Assembly (NCBI GenBank): GCA_004154925.1
Contig: QJNS01000051.1
Coordinates: 248,001 to 312,000, forward strand
Direction: 5' to 3'
Length of the DNA: 64,000 nt
From: Monosporascus cannonballus
Lineage: Eukaryota > Ascomycota > Sordariomycetes > Xylariales
The notes under the pieces were generated by a model, which worked only from the letters and a program-made list of their open reading frames with translations, did not search any database and had not been told where the DNA came from. The translations under genes and the position numbers were made by a program. Shown piece by piece: positions 1-12,696 of this stretch (position 1 is its first letter; each line of letters begins with the position of its first letter).

Positions 1-116
1 TTTGTAAATTATATACCTTTTTTTATAACTTATATTTTAATTGCCAATTTATTTAAGGTATTTATTCAGTGATTAATTTATTACTATGTAGCCATATATT
101 TCAGCAATTGTATTTT

Positions 117-573
117 TGTAATGGCTAGGCAGTTTAACTAATTATTAAACCTAAGTCGTACGGGTTTATATTAGCAGAAGTATCGTAGGAATCTAAGTAA
201 TAAATAAAGTATTATATTCTGGCTTATAATACTAAAACGTCTTAAAATAACGATATGTTATTACGAATTAAAATTATTCAAATTCTGAAAATAATAAATA
301 TATATATCCTAATTTTGTTTGTTAATATATTATTAATAAATTAATGATCCGGTTCGATAATGTATTACTAGTAAAATAATAATCCGGTTTATTAGTTTAT
401 TGTTAATAAATTAATGATCCGGTTCCTTAACTTACTTTCAGTAAGTTGGTAATCCGGCTCGCTAGTTTACCACCAGTAAGTTGGTAATCCATCACGTAAC
501 TTAACCCGCTGTCTTTTTTGACTTGTTTTCTTGGGGACCGTTTCTGAAGGCCGTAGCTTGTTAGGTTGTAACA
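117..573 (-). repeat. LTR-A copy, probably solo LTR
   Basis: On the plus strand this starts TGTAATGGCTAGGC and ends GGTTGTAACA, the reverse of the element sense (coding elements with this LTR begin TGTTACGAC and end AGCCGTCACA). It contains several copies of a short motif around GTAAGTTGGTAATCCGGC, typical of this LTR subfamily. The flanks ATTTT and CTTTT differ by one base, so this is probably a solo LTR with a slightly decayed duplication. It is longer (457 bp) than the roughly 398-bp copies at 11.76 and 25.47 kb because it has extra motif copies. Confidence 0.75.
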
Positions 574-1501
574 CTTTTCTACAAGTATGAAAATCTTTTT
601 AACTATTTAAAAAATTACGAGGTTAATCCTCTTGTTTTAATATAATATACATTGAATACATATAACAAGAGTTATTATTTCTCTTTTTTTACTAGAAGCT
701 CGGACATATTTTGCTAAATAGAAAGTATTTACTATAGCAATATGCGGCCCCAGTATCTGGTTTCCATATAGGTTAAGAATTCCGGCTAGGCATTCGCCCA
801 TTGACCTAAAGACAGTTATTATGCTCGCCGCGTAGGCCTCGACTTTCTATGCTAAGTTATATTGTTTAAAACTTAAATTATTTAAAACCTACCTTTATTA
901 AAAAAGAGTTTTATATTATTTTATCTTGAAATAATATGTTTAGTTATACTAAACGAAAATAATTTTAAAGAAAAGCATTTAAAACTCTTTGTAATAAACT
1001 TTAATAGGAATGTTATATTTAACTTTTGTTGTATAAAAACAGCTTTTGTATTGTATATATCAATCTTTTAAAAATAAGAAAATAGTACTAGTAAAAACTC
1101 TGATCTGTATAAGTATACCGAGGGTAGAATCTTAATTTAATATGTGGAGAAATTTTTAAAAGAATTGATTATTTAGTCGAAAATTTAAAACACAAGTAAA
1201 CATTTAATTATCTAATTGTATTACAATACCCCAATATACCGAGTTAAATCCTTTAATTACATGCTCTCTAGTTATTAGAAAATAATAATCGCTTTATATA
1301 AACGACCAAAATAAAAGAACTAAATATTATTCTAAAATTCCTATAATAAGAATTATTTTTAAATAACTATTTAGAATCGTGAAAGGTTTCTGTCAAAAAT
1401 AGACGAATAATATAATAAAAATATTAAAATACTTTTATCGAGAGTTCTTTTTAAAAAGTAATTATTCATATATTAAAATATTAATTTTAAAACTGAAAAA
1501 C
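574..1501. other. AT-rich stretch with one less mutated block
   Basis: No gene is visible. Most of it is AT-rich decayed DNA. Positions about 735-860 are clearly richer in G and C and stand out against the surroundings. I could not match that block to any other element in the window. Confidence 0.5.
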
Positions 1502-1780
1502 TGATACAAAAGCAGCAATTTTTGTCTTTAGAAAAATGATTTTATGGTCTAGAGTAAACCGTTTCGGCTAAACTCCGGCTAACAGGGCTTGGCCGCCTAA
1601 GAGAATCTAAAATGTTTATTTAAACTAAATCATGCAGATTTAACAAGTCTAAAACATATTTATAAAAAGCGAAAAGATATATATTAAATAAATTATGTGT
1701 ATAAATAATTATTGTCTTCATGTTATTTTTTTAATTATAAATATAAACTCTTAATTATATAGTATCGTTTTTTAAATTAC
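1502..1780 (+). repeat. LTR-B fragment
   Basis: Aligns to the start and middle of the LTR at 12,697-13,135, including the core GGCTAAACTCCGG near 1,567 and the following GGCTTGG stretch. The 3' part of the LTR, ending AGGTTCGTTACA, is absent. The fragment runs up to the LTR-A copy starting near 1,781, which probably cut it. Heavily mutated. Confidence 0.55.
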
Positions 1781-2189
1781 GGTTATAACCTTACGGTTTT
1801 CGTTTTTCTACAAACGGTCGAGGCCATAAGAAAAGGATAAATCCGATCCAAGCTAAGATATCACGTAACTGGTTCAAAGATTTCAAGGTGCCAAACACCT
1901 TAAATCCCTTAAACCAGCAAAAAAGACTTGGAGGGTTAAAAAGGCTTAAAGGTTTAAATGGTTTAAGTACCTTAACCTAAAATACATATATATACGCATA
2001 TTATTTCTACAATGTAAGTAGTATTAGTTTATAATACTTATCAATACTTATAATTTAGCTACCTAAAATACCATTAATACTACAAATCCTAATTGAATTG
2101 CTTCCGTGCTTAGATTCCCATAATATTTATATTAATATAAAGCCGTACGACTTAAATTTAATAATTAGTTAAATCGGTTAGCCGTTATA
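1781..2189 (+). repeat. LTR-A copy, candidate 5' LTR of the following relic
   Basis: Sense orientation on plus: it begins near GGTTATAACC, contains an ACGGTCGAGGCC core and a TATCACGTAAC motif, and ends in GTTAGCCGTTATA, the mutated form of the family end AGCCGTCACA. It precedes a plus-strand gag-pol relic, so it may be that element's 5' LTR. No matching target duplication was found, and the partner 3' LTR is uncertain (11,305-11,686 is one candidate). Confidence 0.55.
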
Positions 2190-2239
2190 CGTTATAAATT
2201 CTAATTTAATAATACGGTTAGAGTTTAAGCAATATTATC

Positions 2240-5200
2240 GACAGCAAATTTACTAGCAAACAGCTCAAACAACTCACTTACTAGGTCCTTTATAATCCTA
2301 AAATTAAAATAAATTCCGAGGAAAAAAAGAAGTAACTTTGTTTATTTCGAGAAAAGGTTTTTCGACGTTTGGATAATATATATAAACGTATTATTCAGCT
2401 TAAAAAATATAAACGATTTTAAGACGTTCTTTTAAGCCGCATATAAAAAGCAAAAGGAAAAAAAGGAAGGCTCTTAAAAGTGGAAAGCCTTTTCGAACCA
2501 GTCATATTATTTAACTAAATTTTATTTAAAAACCGGAAAAGGTTCTTAAGCCCTTTACGCCGGAACCTTTTCACAGAACTTCGACTAAATTATAATTGTT
2601 CTTAACTTAATATCGAACGTATTTTATGTATTTTCTTATTCGGCTCGTTATATTTACTTCGTAAATGACATTTGTAATCCGGCAATTTATTGCGAACGCG
2701 GTTACCTAGTTTAAGCTTATTATGAAAAAGGATGTTACATTACCGGCAGAGAAACAAAACGCGGAAGGAGTAGGAATCTATAATGATTACGAATAATTCC
2801 AATAAGTATTAACAAAAGCTTTTAGAATAATCAACGAAAAAATAAAGGCCGAAATGCAAATTTAACAATTTCGATAAAAAGACCTAACATTTAGTAACGA
2901 CAGACGGTTTAAATAGTTGGTATTTAAATTAATTTAAAAAGAAAATCAGAATAATTGCTTTTTTCGATAGCCTTAGTAAAGAAATCCAGACAACGTTTTT
3001 TAAATTTAAGCGGCCTAATTATTTATTAACTTATATCGCTATAGCAATTAAGATTAACGATCGATAATTTGCCTGGCGTGTTGAAAATATTATAGGAAAA
3101 AATGACACTAAATTTGGATATACGACTAATACTATTACTGTCTAACGTAATAATACTTTTTACAGTACGAAATCGGAACATATGAAATTAAGAGCTATTT
3201 ATAAACAAGACTAAAGCCAGATCAAATGTTATAATTGCGAAAAAAAGATACCAAGGTTATAAGTTTATTTTTACATTAAAAACTACGACAAAATAACTAG
3301 ATATCTGTATCGAAGGGACAGTCCAAAAATAAGCAAAAGAAATGACAACAAGGTTATTAAAATAATTCGGGCCCAATACGAAAACGGACCATTTCGACAA
3401 GAAATTCGATAAAGGATGCTAAAAGCTAAAAAGCTGGTCTAGAAAGCGTCCACAAAAAACATCTTCGGAAAACAGCTGAAAAAATGTCAGAAATAAACGG
3501 AAAGCGTTTATCTTAAAACTCCAAATCAATATAGCAAAATGCACACCATATATTGTCGACGACCCGAATACCTTAATAATAAAGAATAAAAATAGTATAT
3601 CCACAGAAGGTTATCCGTATATGTTATAAAAAAATCAATTTCCTAGATCAACCGAGAAATAATAATAACGATAAATAATCTTGTCGGCATTTTCGATTCA
3701 TAGCTCCGGAGAATAATTACAAAATCATAAACGTTAACGATATTTAAGTAAATCTAAGTATTTTTCGCATTTGTTAATTATTATAGGAAATTTATTCGAA
3801 ATTTTAATAAAATAATTATACTTTTAACAAGCTTTACGAAAAAGAAAATTCAAATAAACGTTAAATACGGAAAACATATTTTAAAATATTAAAAATACGA
3901 TTACCAATAAATTAATATTAATTATATACGATCTAAACCGTTGCATTAAATTAAAAACCGATATTTCGGATTACGCGTTAAACGTAATAATTGGATAATT
4001 AAAACAAATTATAGCTTATTATATTCTTTTCGTACAAATTAAAAACACCGAATTGAATTATGGCATACCAAATAAAAGTTTCATAGCTATTATGATAGTA
4101 TTTCGAAAATTAAAGCATTTCATAAAAGGGAACTTATACCAGATTAAAGTTTATACGGATTATTAAAACCCTACCCGATTCATTATAACCAAAAAGCTTA
4201 TAAAACGATAATTAAAATACATAAAAAATTAATAAAGTTCGATTTCGTTATTATCTACAAAAAGAGCTCAGAAAATAACAGAGCAAATACTTTAAATAAA
4301 TAATAAAACTTCGAAAGAAAAGTGGTTAAAATTAATTATACCATTGTGGATGTTACCATAAAAGATATTTACGTTTAGCATAAATTATAATAATTCGAGC
4401 AATATCTTTTAATATATATCAAGAAATTTGGCAATATATCGATAATCTTTAAAAAACCAAAAAACGAATAAAATATAAATTCTAGAAAACTATTAGAAAG
4501 ATTTAATACGAAAAATACATAAATATTAATTATACGGATATCCAGAGACTTATAAAACGTTAAAAAAGATTTAATATATATATTTCTTTTTTAAAATAAA
4601 GTTCACGGTAACAAAAATTATACGGTAATACGATATTGATACCAAAACGAAAATACGATAATATAAATTATACGGAAAATTACAATTATTAATAATCGCA
4701 AAATAATTATAATATTTAGTTACATTCGATTTTATTATAAAAGTTTTTTTATCTGAAAATCTAGTTATAAAAATATATTACGATAATATTTTTATAATTA
4801 TAAATCGATTTAAGAAAGATTCTTATTCTTCAATATATTATAACAATATAAACGCCGCACAAATAATATATATTTTTTTAAATAGATTTTTAACATATAC
4901 GGATTATTGATAAAAGTTATTTCATGTAAAAAATTAAAATTTAAGTGAAAGTTTTAGCAAAATTTATTAACATAAATTGGCTTAAATTCTAATTTATTTA
5001 ACGTATTTAAACCTTATATAAATGAGTAAACAAAACGAACGAATTAAACCTTGAAAACGTATTTACGATATTATATTAATTATAAATAAAATAATTAAGT
5101 TAAAAATTATTAATTAGAAAATGAACTTTTAATATTAATTATTATAAAAATATCAAAATAATATTAATAAAGGTAAATTTTAGTTTTACCTTAAATATTT

Positions 5201-5990
5201 ACAAGAAAAAAAAGGAAAAGTTAATCTAATTAATACTGAAATAATCCTTACATTAAAACAATTATAGTAATTATATTAGGAAATAGAAACAAAATTCGAA
5301 GTTGTACGAAATTAAATAAATAAATATTAAAATTTAAAAAGATTAAAAAAAGGAATTTTCGAAAAAGGAAAAATGGTTTTTTTTCGTTATAAAAAACATT
5401 TAAACAAAACGACGTAATAAAATATTCGATTTCAAATATATCAGTCCATACAAAATAACAGAAAGTTTCAGAAAATAATTATTAATTAAAGTTTTTATTA
5501 AAGGTTAATCATTCCTTAATTATTTCCGTTTTCTTGTTAAAAATAACAGCAGATATAATTCAGATATTTACGGTACAAAGTAATATAAAAGTAAAAAACG
5601 AATAAATATACGAAATAAAATAAAATCCTTAATATATAAAAACAAAACGGATTTACGCAGTACCTAATTAAATAAAAAAAAGCACCCGGATTTCTAAAAT
5701 ATCTGGGAACCTGCTAAAGATTCTATTAACGCCTAATACTTATTAAAAAACTTTTATTAGTAATAACGGAACTACCCGAAGTAATAATATTTTAATCTAC
5801 AAAATCCAAAAGATAGCCTTTAATTTACCGTATTCCAATTAATAACGTCCACCTTACCTAAAGCCTATACCTCGACCACAAATTCTAATTCCAATTAGAA
5901 AAGGTCGTTAAAATCGTCCAGGGATTAAAAAGCACAGTTAATAAGTTTCGCACCTTAAGATTAATAATATTAATGCTAACGACGTATACG
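2240..5990 (+). pseudogene. Ty3/Gypsy chromovirus gag-pol relic with RT core missing
   Basis: Plus-strand translations, broken by many stops, show in order: a gag capsid-like block near 2,960-3,080 (FFDSLSKEIQ and following), a zinc-knuckle remnant CYNCEKK near 3,228, the end of reverse transcriptase (NFNKIIIPLTSFTKKK) near 3,800, RNase H with SDYALN near 3,970 and VYTDY near 4,150, an integrase block with INRFKKDSYS near 4,800, and a chromodomain near 5,590-5,750 with GNLLKIL after it. Knuckle and RT thumb are only about 500 bp apart, so protease and the RT palm have been deleted. Such proteins reverse-transcribe and integrate the element, and the chromodomain targets heterochromatin. This copy is dead. 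Confidence 0.75.
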
Positions 5991-6414
5991 AAAAAAACGC
6001 GCAAAAGCTTCGGATAAAAGCTTTTCAGTTATTAACTTTTTTTCTCTTATGTTTTCAGCCGTACGAATAGTAATTATTACTTTGCAACTAAAAAGGCGCC
6101 CCGGTTAAAGTGCTAATACTAATTTAAAGCAGATATATTTACTATTTTAACTAATTTAGCCTCGTTTTCAAAATTATATATAATGTTTATAAGCTTTTTC
6201 AAAGATAATTATAATTACAATTTCATTTCTTTTGCGTTAATTTTTATGGATATTTTATGTTCAAATTTTCAATATATAGTTTGAAATTTTTGCATTAAAG
6301 TGTACTGGACGAAATTAAAACATATGGTTTGCTATTTGTCTTTATTTGGAACGTTTTGATGTTCTTATAAGGTTTTAAAATAGGTTAACAGGGAATTTAA
6401 AGTTTTTTTTTAAG
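5991..6414. other. AT-rich stretch without a gene
   Basis: Lies between the chromodomain end of the upstream relic and a less mutated block. A GC-richer patch around 6,050-6,110 may be the element's 3' untranslated part. No LTR was recognised here, so the upstream relic has no obvious adjacent 3' LTR. Confidence 0.4.
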
Positions 6415-6768
6415 TTTTGGCCGTAGCTGCGCCGTAGGCGAAGCTACGTCCTCCAAAATAGAGCCTGGTCTAGTGAGGTAAGGATTGAATATCCTTGCTG
6501 CGTGGAGTAACTTTCTATTCCTACTTGGCATTTCAGCTCTACAGGGAATGCGAATGTTACTTTACTAGAATCATGCTTTATTTGGCCGCTTGTAGCTGTA
6601 TCTGCGGCATAACTGTAGTTAGGGCTTATATCTTTTAGTATATCGCGAAGGCGGACATATATTACGACTCCAAGTGCAGTGATTGTAGAGACTGTCGTAT
6701 CGCGGTATAAACGACTAAGACGTAGTTAAACGATTACGTAATTAATCCCAGAAGGACGTAACAAACCA
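6415..6768. other. Less mutated block beginning with a hairpin
   Basis: About 350 bp of near-normal base composition in a heavily mutated region. It starts with an inverted repeat, CGTAGC and GCTACG, around a smaller GCC-GTA-GGC stem, at about 6,423-6,448. It ends near AGAAGGACGTAACA. No open reading frame of note and no matching copy in the window. It could be a short non-autonomous element or unique DNA that escaped mutation. Confidence 0.45.
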
Positions 6769-7824
6769 TACAAACTAAGAAAAATATAAAATATTTAAAT
6801 ATATAACATTCTTTATATATAGGTTTTAAAAATTATACATTATTTTAAAACATATTTTAAAACGATAAAAAAATATTTATTAAATAAAACAAATGAAACT
6901 TTAGATCTATTATAATAATTAATAATATATCAAAAATCCATGATATATATAGAATATAAGTGAAGAATGAGTAAATAATAAATATAAAATAAGTAAAAAA
7001 GAAATAGAAAATACTATATATTATGTAAAATTTAACCAAAATGTTTTTAAAAAACATTAATATAATAAATGTTATACGTATATAATTATTTCCAAAGTTA
7101 TTTATATATTCAACATAGTGAAAGAAATATTATACTTTTAATATTAAGCTAAATATACAGAAAGATATTATACAACTCGTTTTCTACGATGCTTAATTTA
7201 TAGTATTTACAGTTAGAATAAATTATATCTTAGTTTTACAAAGCGTTATTAAACCCGACTAGTAATTGCCGAAAACCTTCGACTATAATCAACTTTATGC
7301 TCGTTGGCCCCCCAATTCGGAAATGTCGAAATCTTAAGCCTTGTGCCGTAAACCTTAAGCATAATCATATTTATCATAAACAAAGATTTTATTATAACGA
7401 AGCTTAATGTATTAAATGTATTTTGAATATTATTAAATGTAATCTAGAAATTACTATATTTAAAAACAGGTTGATGATAACTTCGAATAAATTTTTTATT
7501 TCGCTTATAAAATATACACTTAAAATAATAATATATTTCGCTTTTTGGACAAATATCAACTAGTAAAAATAACGCTGCGTTTAAATAAGAAAGAATTAAA
7601 AAGATGATCTTAATAAAGATCCGATTTCTTGTATTTTTTTAGTTAATAGTTAATATTATAAAAATATACAGTTCTAAAGTATTTGTAAAGAAGTATATTC
7701 ATTATATCAATCATTTAATCTGGTGTTAAAACCTTTCAATAATTGTAATTTATGTAGTAAATAATATCCTAACTATGAATATTATATATAAATTAGATTT
7801 ATTATTATTTAAAAATATATAATA
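6769..7824. other. AT-rich stretch without a gene
   Basis: Strongly AT-rich, with a small GC-richer patch near 7,255-7,360. The only long open frame (6,857-7,057, minus) is low-complexity Phe/Ile/Tyr-rich sequence expected by chance in such DNA. Confidence 0.4.
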
Positions 7825-8208
7825 TATCACGATGAATGCGTTTAATTAATTATTTAATTTTAATCGTCCGGGTTTATATTAATAAAATATTATAAAACGT
7901 TAAATAACAGATTATGTGATTACGTTTTACTATATTAAAAATATCTCAAATGATAAATAGTAATTACAAATTAACATAAATTACAATATGGATATAATAA
8001 ATATATATATTTATGTTAACTTACTAACTGATTATCGGAAAGTTAATAATTCGGCTTGCTGGTTTATTATCTATAAATCGATAATCCGGCTTATTGGCTT
8101 ACAACTCGTAACCTAGTAATCTATTACGTAACCTAACATACTTAGGCCTTTTAGCTATTGTCGTTACCACTATTCCTGAAAGCCGTAGCCTGTTGAGTTA
8201 TACCAACA
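7825..8208 (-). repeat. LTR-A copy
   Basis: Plus strand aligns to the 11,759 LTR from TATCACG through the motif AATCCGGCTTATTGGCTTAC to AGCCGTAGCCTGTTGAG, ending ACCAACA. The first half is heavily mutated and the last 150 bp much less so. No matching target duplication was seen (TAATA against GCACA), so its partner is unknown. Confidence 0.65.
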
Positions 8209-8899
8209 GCACATTTAAAGATACTGAGTATAGTTTTATTTTGCAATTATATGGTATAATAATTTTTTATATATTTGAATCAGTTTGAAAAATATAACAT
8301 AAAGCTATATATTGCTTGTAGAAAGTTATATAGTTTAGAATATTGAATTTTACAAATAATTAGAAGCTTATTTATAATAAAAATAAAATAAAAAAACGGT
8401 TTTTAAAAATTCAATGCCAATCTTTTAGGTATTTAATTATATTAATAGGATTTACAAACTTATTAACAGGTTTTCAACAGATTAGAAAGTATATATTTCT
8501 AGAATTCTTTGACTCTTTTATTATCATCTTATTTCGACGATATTTTCTTTTTTTTAAAAACTCTAAAAACGAACGTAAAATACATTTATAAATGTCTTGA
8601 AATTCTGCAAACAGTCAAATGATATTTAATATGAGAATATTACTTTGAAGAAAGAAATATCTGAAAAGGATTGTGATCATAAAATATATTAAGATGACCT
8701 GAAAAATATCGTTATACATATAAAATAATAACAGTTAATTATAGTTAAAAACACCTCGATATTTTATTATGTATTAATTATCATAAACAGTTTGTCTAAA
8801 ACATTAATAAAAGTATTATATCATTAATTAATTTTCTTAAAACAATTTCAATAACTAGTATAAGCGGCAAAGATATTCTGAAAAAATAGATATCCGACT
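8209..8899. other. AT-rich stretch without a gene
   Basis: Decayed AT-rich sequence between an LTR-A copy and the next polyprotein relic. It may include the 5' part of that relic (gag and RT), but no motif could be read. Confidence 0.3.
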
Positions 8900-10760
8900 T
8901 TGAGCGGATAAATATTAATTACGTATGAATTAACATGTTTTATTAAATTAAAAATGGTTATTCTGGATTATACGTTAAAAATAAAAATTAAATAACGAAT
9001 TCATAAAGATAAGTTATGTTTTATTACATTTCTTTCTTTTGAATAAAAAAGGCCGCACATATTTATCTTGTTATATAAAAAATAATTTATAGTTATTTTC
9101 CATGTTTTACGAAAGTTTAAAAATTTATTTACTACAAATTACTATTAAAGTACGGTTTATACAAATTACAAATTTTAAACCCTTTTACTACCGTTAAAAA
9201 ACGTATGGAACGTTAAATAAAATATAAAAAGTTAAGTTTGATATTATTTATTATAAAATCATAAGACAGATATTTTCCCTAAATATTCAGCTTTTGACAC
9301 GGTATTAATTAAAATTAATGATATAATATTAAAAACGTTTCGAAAAAGAAATTTAAATTTACAATGAATTATTATAATCCGGGTTATAGTTTACGGCGTA
9401 TATTAAAGAATTTCCAGAATTATTAAAATAAATAGATTATATATTTTAAGCAAAATTAAATATAAATCTAAAAGATCATATATGCAAATATAAATTATAG
9501 AAATATCGAAATATTTTCGAAGCTTTAAAATAACCTTAATTTAATTCTTAATTGTTAAAGAAATAATTTAAAAGATTTAACTATGATATAAGCTTTAAAA
9601 TAAAACCAACATATTTTTTTATAAAATTGACGAAGGTTTATAACTGTTATTAATTTCGAGACGTTTATATAATTTAAATCTTATAAATTTTATTATTAAA
9701 TTCCTTTCTTAGACATCAAACTACCTAAATTTATGATGTTAATATTTTCGTAAGTATTAATAAATATTCGAAGTCTTCTTATATTTTCTATTTTTGAGAA
9801 ACTACGAATATAGAAAAAAACAACCGTTCAGTTTAAAACTATTGTTAATGTATAAGAATTCCGATAAAAAAATGTTTCGATAAAATGATTACATTTCGTT
9901 AAAAGTTTTAATAAAGGTTTATGAAGCAAATCGATATAAATTGGAATATTTTAATAAATTTCAAGCTTCACTAAAAAGATAAATAAACGCATTTAATTAA
10001 ACGTTAAAGATTTAGTTATAATATTATATTAATTACGAACAAAACAATTGCATGAAATGTTTATACGTGGTAGAATTAATTGATTATATTAGTTACTATA
10101 GTAATCTTAAAATACTGTTAATAAACGCTAAGTTTAATTTTATAATCGATATATATAATAATAGATATGACGCATTTGTTAATATTAAAATAATACTTAT
10201 GTCAAAATTCCGTGAGTAGCTATATCAAAACATAAAATTAAAATTAAAATTAGAATTTGTATTTGCTTAAAGAAATATAAATTATAATTAAAAAGGTTGG
10301 TAAAATTCATTGCTAAAAAAAGAAATTATTAAAAAAGATGTTTAAACAAAAGACATAATAATATAATTCATTTCAAATATATCAATTCCAATAAAATTGT
10401 TAAAAAGACTTCGAAAAATATTTATTAAGTATGATTTTTGGTTAAAAGTTAAACTTTATTTAAGTATATATACATTGTTTTAAGTCAGCTGTATATTTTA
10501 GTGAGGTCTGTCGAAAAAAAAATATTATTAGTGTAAAAAATGAAAATATAACTAAAATAAAAATAATATATTATAGGCAAACGAAAAATATATTAAAGAA
10601 ATACCTAATTATGTTAAAGAAATTGCTCGTATCCTGAAAATATTTAAAAATACCCCAAAAATATTTTAAATTGCTAATGACTATTAAAAGCTTTTACTAA
10701 TAATATTAGAAACGCTTTACGAAACCTTTAAATGAATAATAAACTAGTTAATAATATCAA
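8900..10760 (+). pseudogene. Chromovirus pol relic, 3' part (RNase H to chromodomain)
   Basis: A second plus-strand copy of the same polyprotein. An RNase H signature (LDYTLK, the decayed D-Y-A-L-G stretch) lies near 8,960, an integrase region follows through 9,800-10,200, and the chromodomain end is near 10,560-10,690. Gag and RT could not be read upstream. Alignable with the copy at 2,240-5,990 but more mutated, so it is a separate insertion or a duplication. The LTR-A copy at 11,305-11,686 lies in the right place and orientation to be its 3' LTR. Confidence 0.6.
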
Positions 10761-11304
10761 ATTTAAGTCGATTAAAAAAGGTTGCAGCCGGTATCAATGT
10801 AATTCTGTTAATTATTGACTATTTTTATTTTGCTAACAACGTATAAAATTTCTTATTATTCCGACATCTTTAACATTATAACTAAATATTTCTATATTCC
10901 AATATGGAAAAACCCGCCATTATTTTTACAAGCGATTTAATTTATTAGTAATAATTCCTATCGTCTTTTCGACTTATTTTTTATTCATATAATTTCCTTT
11001 ATTACAAAATTCTTTACATTTTATTTCCAACGATCCGAAAATTTTACATGGACTGCTATAACGAATATATCGCATATATATTTTTAATTCGCAAAAAGCT
11101 TTACATTTCTCTTCTCCTTCATAATAGCAACTAAAAATACAATAAAACAGAAACTAGTAATTCGTTTTAACAAAAAAAACCTGTGTTAATACATTTACGC
11201 AATCGAATATTTTTAATACAGCAGGATATAATAAAGTATAAAAAAGAAAACTTATAAATAAAATCTTCGAGACAAAGATTTTAAGAAGAAAAATCGTATT
11301 ATAA
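10761..11304. other. Probable 3' untranslated part of a retroelement
   Basis: About 540 bp between the chromodomain relic and the next LTR. It holds cytosine-rich patches but no readable gene, as expected for the 3' noncoding end of an LTR element. Confidence 0.35.
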
Positions 11305-11686
11305 TCTGACATATTTAACGAGTCTAACAACTGTGAAAATAAAAAAGCTAAATCCGATTATAAAAATCAGAATTATATAACCGGTTTAAAAATACTAAAA
11401 AGCTTAATAACTTAATACATTTAAACGAATAAAAAGACTTAAACAAATTAAAGCCTTTAAAAGGTCACGTGACTTGGGTTTTGCAAGTTATAAGTAAAAT
11501 ATATACATTTACTAAATTCTAAAATTTAAGTAATATTAACTTGAAAAATAACTTCATTATCCCAAATACCCCTGGTATTACGAAACATAATTAAATTATC
11601 TATCACTCAGATTTTCATAATACTTCTACTAATATAAACTCGTACAACTAAGATTTAATTATTGGTTAAATCTCGTAGCCGTCACA
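11305..11686 (+). repeat. LTR-A copy, candidate 3' LTR of the preceding relic
   Basis: Sense orientation on plus. It aligns with 1,781-2,189 (shared AAATCCGAT block, then GGTCACGTGACTTGG) and ends in CGTAGCCGTCACA at 11,686. The terminal 120 bp are only lightly mutated. The start is approximate. It is followed by ATATA, but no matching upstream duplication was found. Confidence 0.6.
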
Positions 11687-11758
11687 ATATAGTATTAAGC
11701 GAGTGAAATTGGAAGAGTATATTAATATATTAGAAAACGAAAAAAACGAGCCAGAAAG
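11687..11758. other. Left side of the nested element's insertion site
   Basis: A 72-bp, weakly mutated segment ending in GAAAG, the 5-bp target duplication of the element inserted at 11,759. The same five bases follow that element at 25,868-25,872, so this sequence was originally continuous with 25,873 onward. Confidence 0.6.
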
Positions 11759-12156
11759 TGTGACGGCTAGGCAGTTTAACCAATTGTTAAACCTTAAGTC
11801 GACGGGTTTATGTTGGCAGGAGTATCGTGGGAATCTGAGCAATGGATATAGTAATCGTGTTACGTCTTTTAATACCGGAAATGCCTTATTACAAACGATT
11901 AGTATTAATAAGTGTTGTAAGCTGAAATTATCTAAACTATGGAATTAATGGGCGTATATATCCTTCTCCTTTAGCTGGATTATTACCAGTAAATTGGTAA
12001 TCCGGCTTATTAGCTTCCCACCAGTAAGTTGGTGATCCGGCTTATTGGTTTACTACCAGTAAGTTGGTAATCCATTACGTAACCTAATTTATATGGTTTT
12101 TTTGGCCTTTTCTGTTACGACCGTTTCTGGAGGCCGTAACTTATTAAGTCGTAATA
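11759..12156 (-). repeat. 3' LTR of the outer element
   Basis: Plus strand starts TGTGACGGCTAGGC and ends GTCGTAATA, the mutated form of GTCGTAACA. The outer 200 bp are almost free of mutation while the inner part is more AT-rich. A short open frame that crosses its left edge (11,703-11,948) is fortuitous. Confidence 0.85.
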
Positions 12157-12696
12157 CGATCTCCTTTTTCCCGAAATCTTATCCTTAATATTTCTTTTTT
12201 CCTAATAAGTTTTTTCCATATACCTTTAATATATTTTTCCGGTATATTTAAACGTTGTTTTCGTAAATCAGAATAACGATTTACTTTAGTTAATTTAATT
12301 AAATTCGAAAGTTTTAATATAATGCCTTATTTTGTCTATTTTATTTAGCAGCTTAATTACCAAATAATAAATAAGGTTTTTTATTATAAAGAATATGTCC
12401 GTCAAGGTCGTTCGTATAACGGAATAAAAGTCCTTATTTTTATAATTAATCGCCATAACGTAAAATCGAAAAAATTAAAAAAAAGTTAACGGCCGAAAAA
12501 GTTTTATTTAATGTTTTGATACGGTTTTTTCGCATATATTATTAACGTTAATATTATTAATTTTAAAATACGAAATTTATTAATCGTATTATTTAATCCT
12601 TAAATAATTTTAATAATTTTATATAATTAAAATCGGAATCCGTAATTAAGGTTTAAGCCTTAAAAAGGATAAACGTTATTAATTCAAATGTAATAA
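12157..12696 (-). other. 3' noncoding end of the outer element
   Basis: Internal sequence of the outer element between its 3' LTR and the point where the LTR-B element entered. The last five bases, AATAA (12,692-12,696), are the left target duplication of that insertion. No coding motif was read here, as expected downstream of the chromodomain. Confidence 0.6.

Noticed and set aside
6470..6520. tRNA-like A-box (GGTCTAGTGAGG)
   Set aside because: No matching B-box at the right distance and no cloverleaf could be drawn, so neither a tRNA nor a SINE is claimed.
11703..11948. 81-codon plus-strand open frame
   Set aside because: It crosses the outer edge and target duplication of an LTR, so the frame is created by the insertion and cannot be an ancestral gene.
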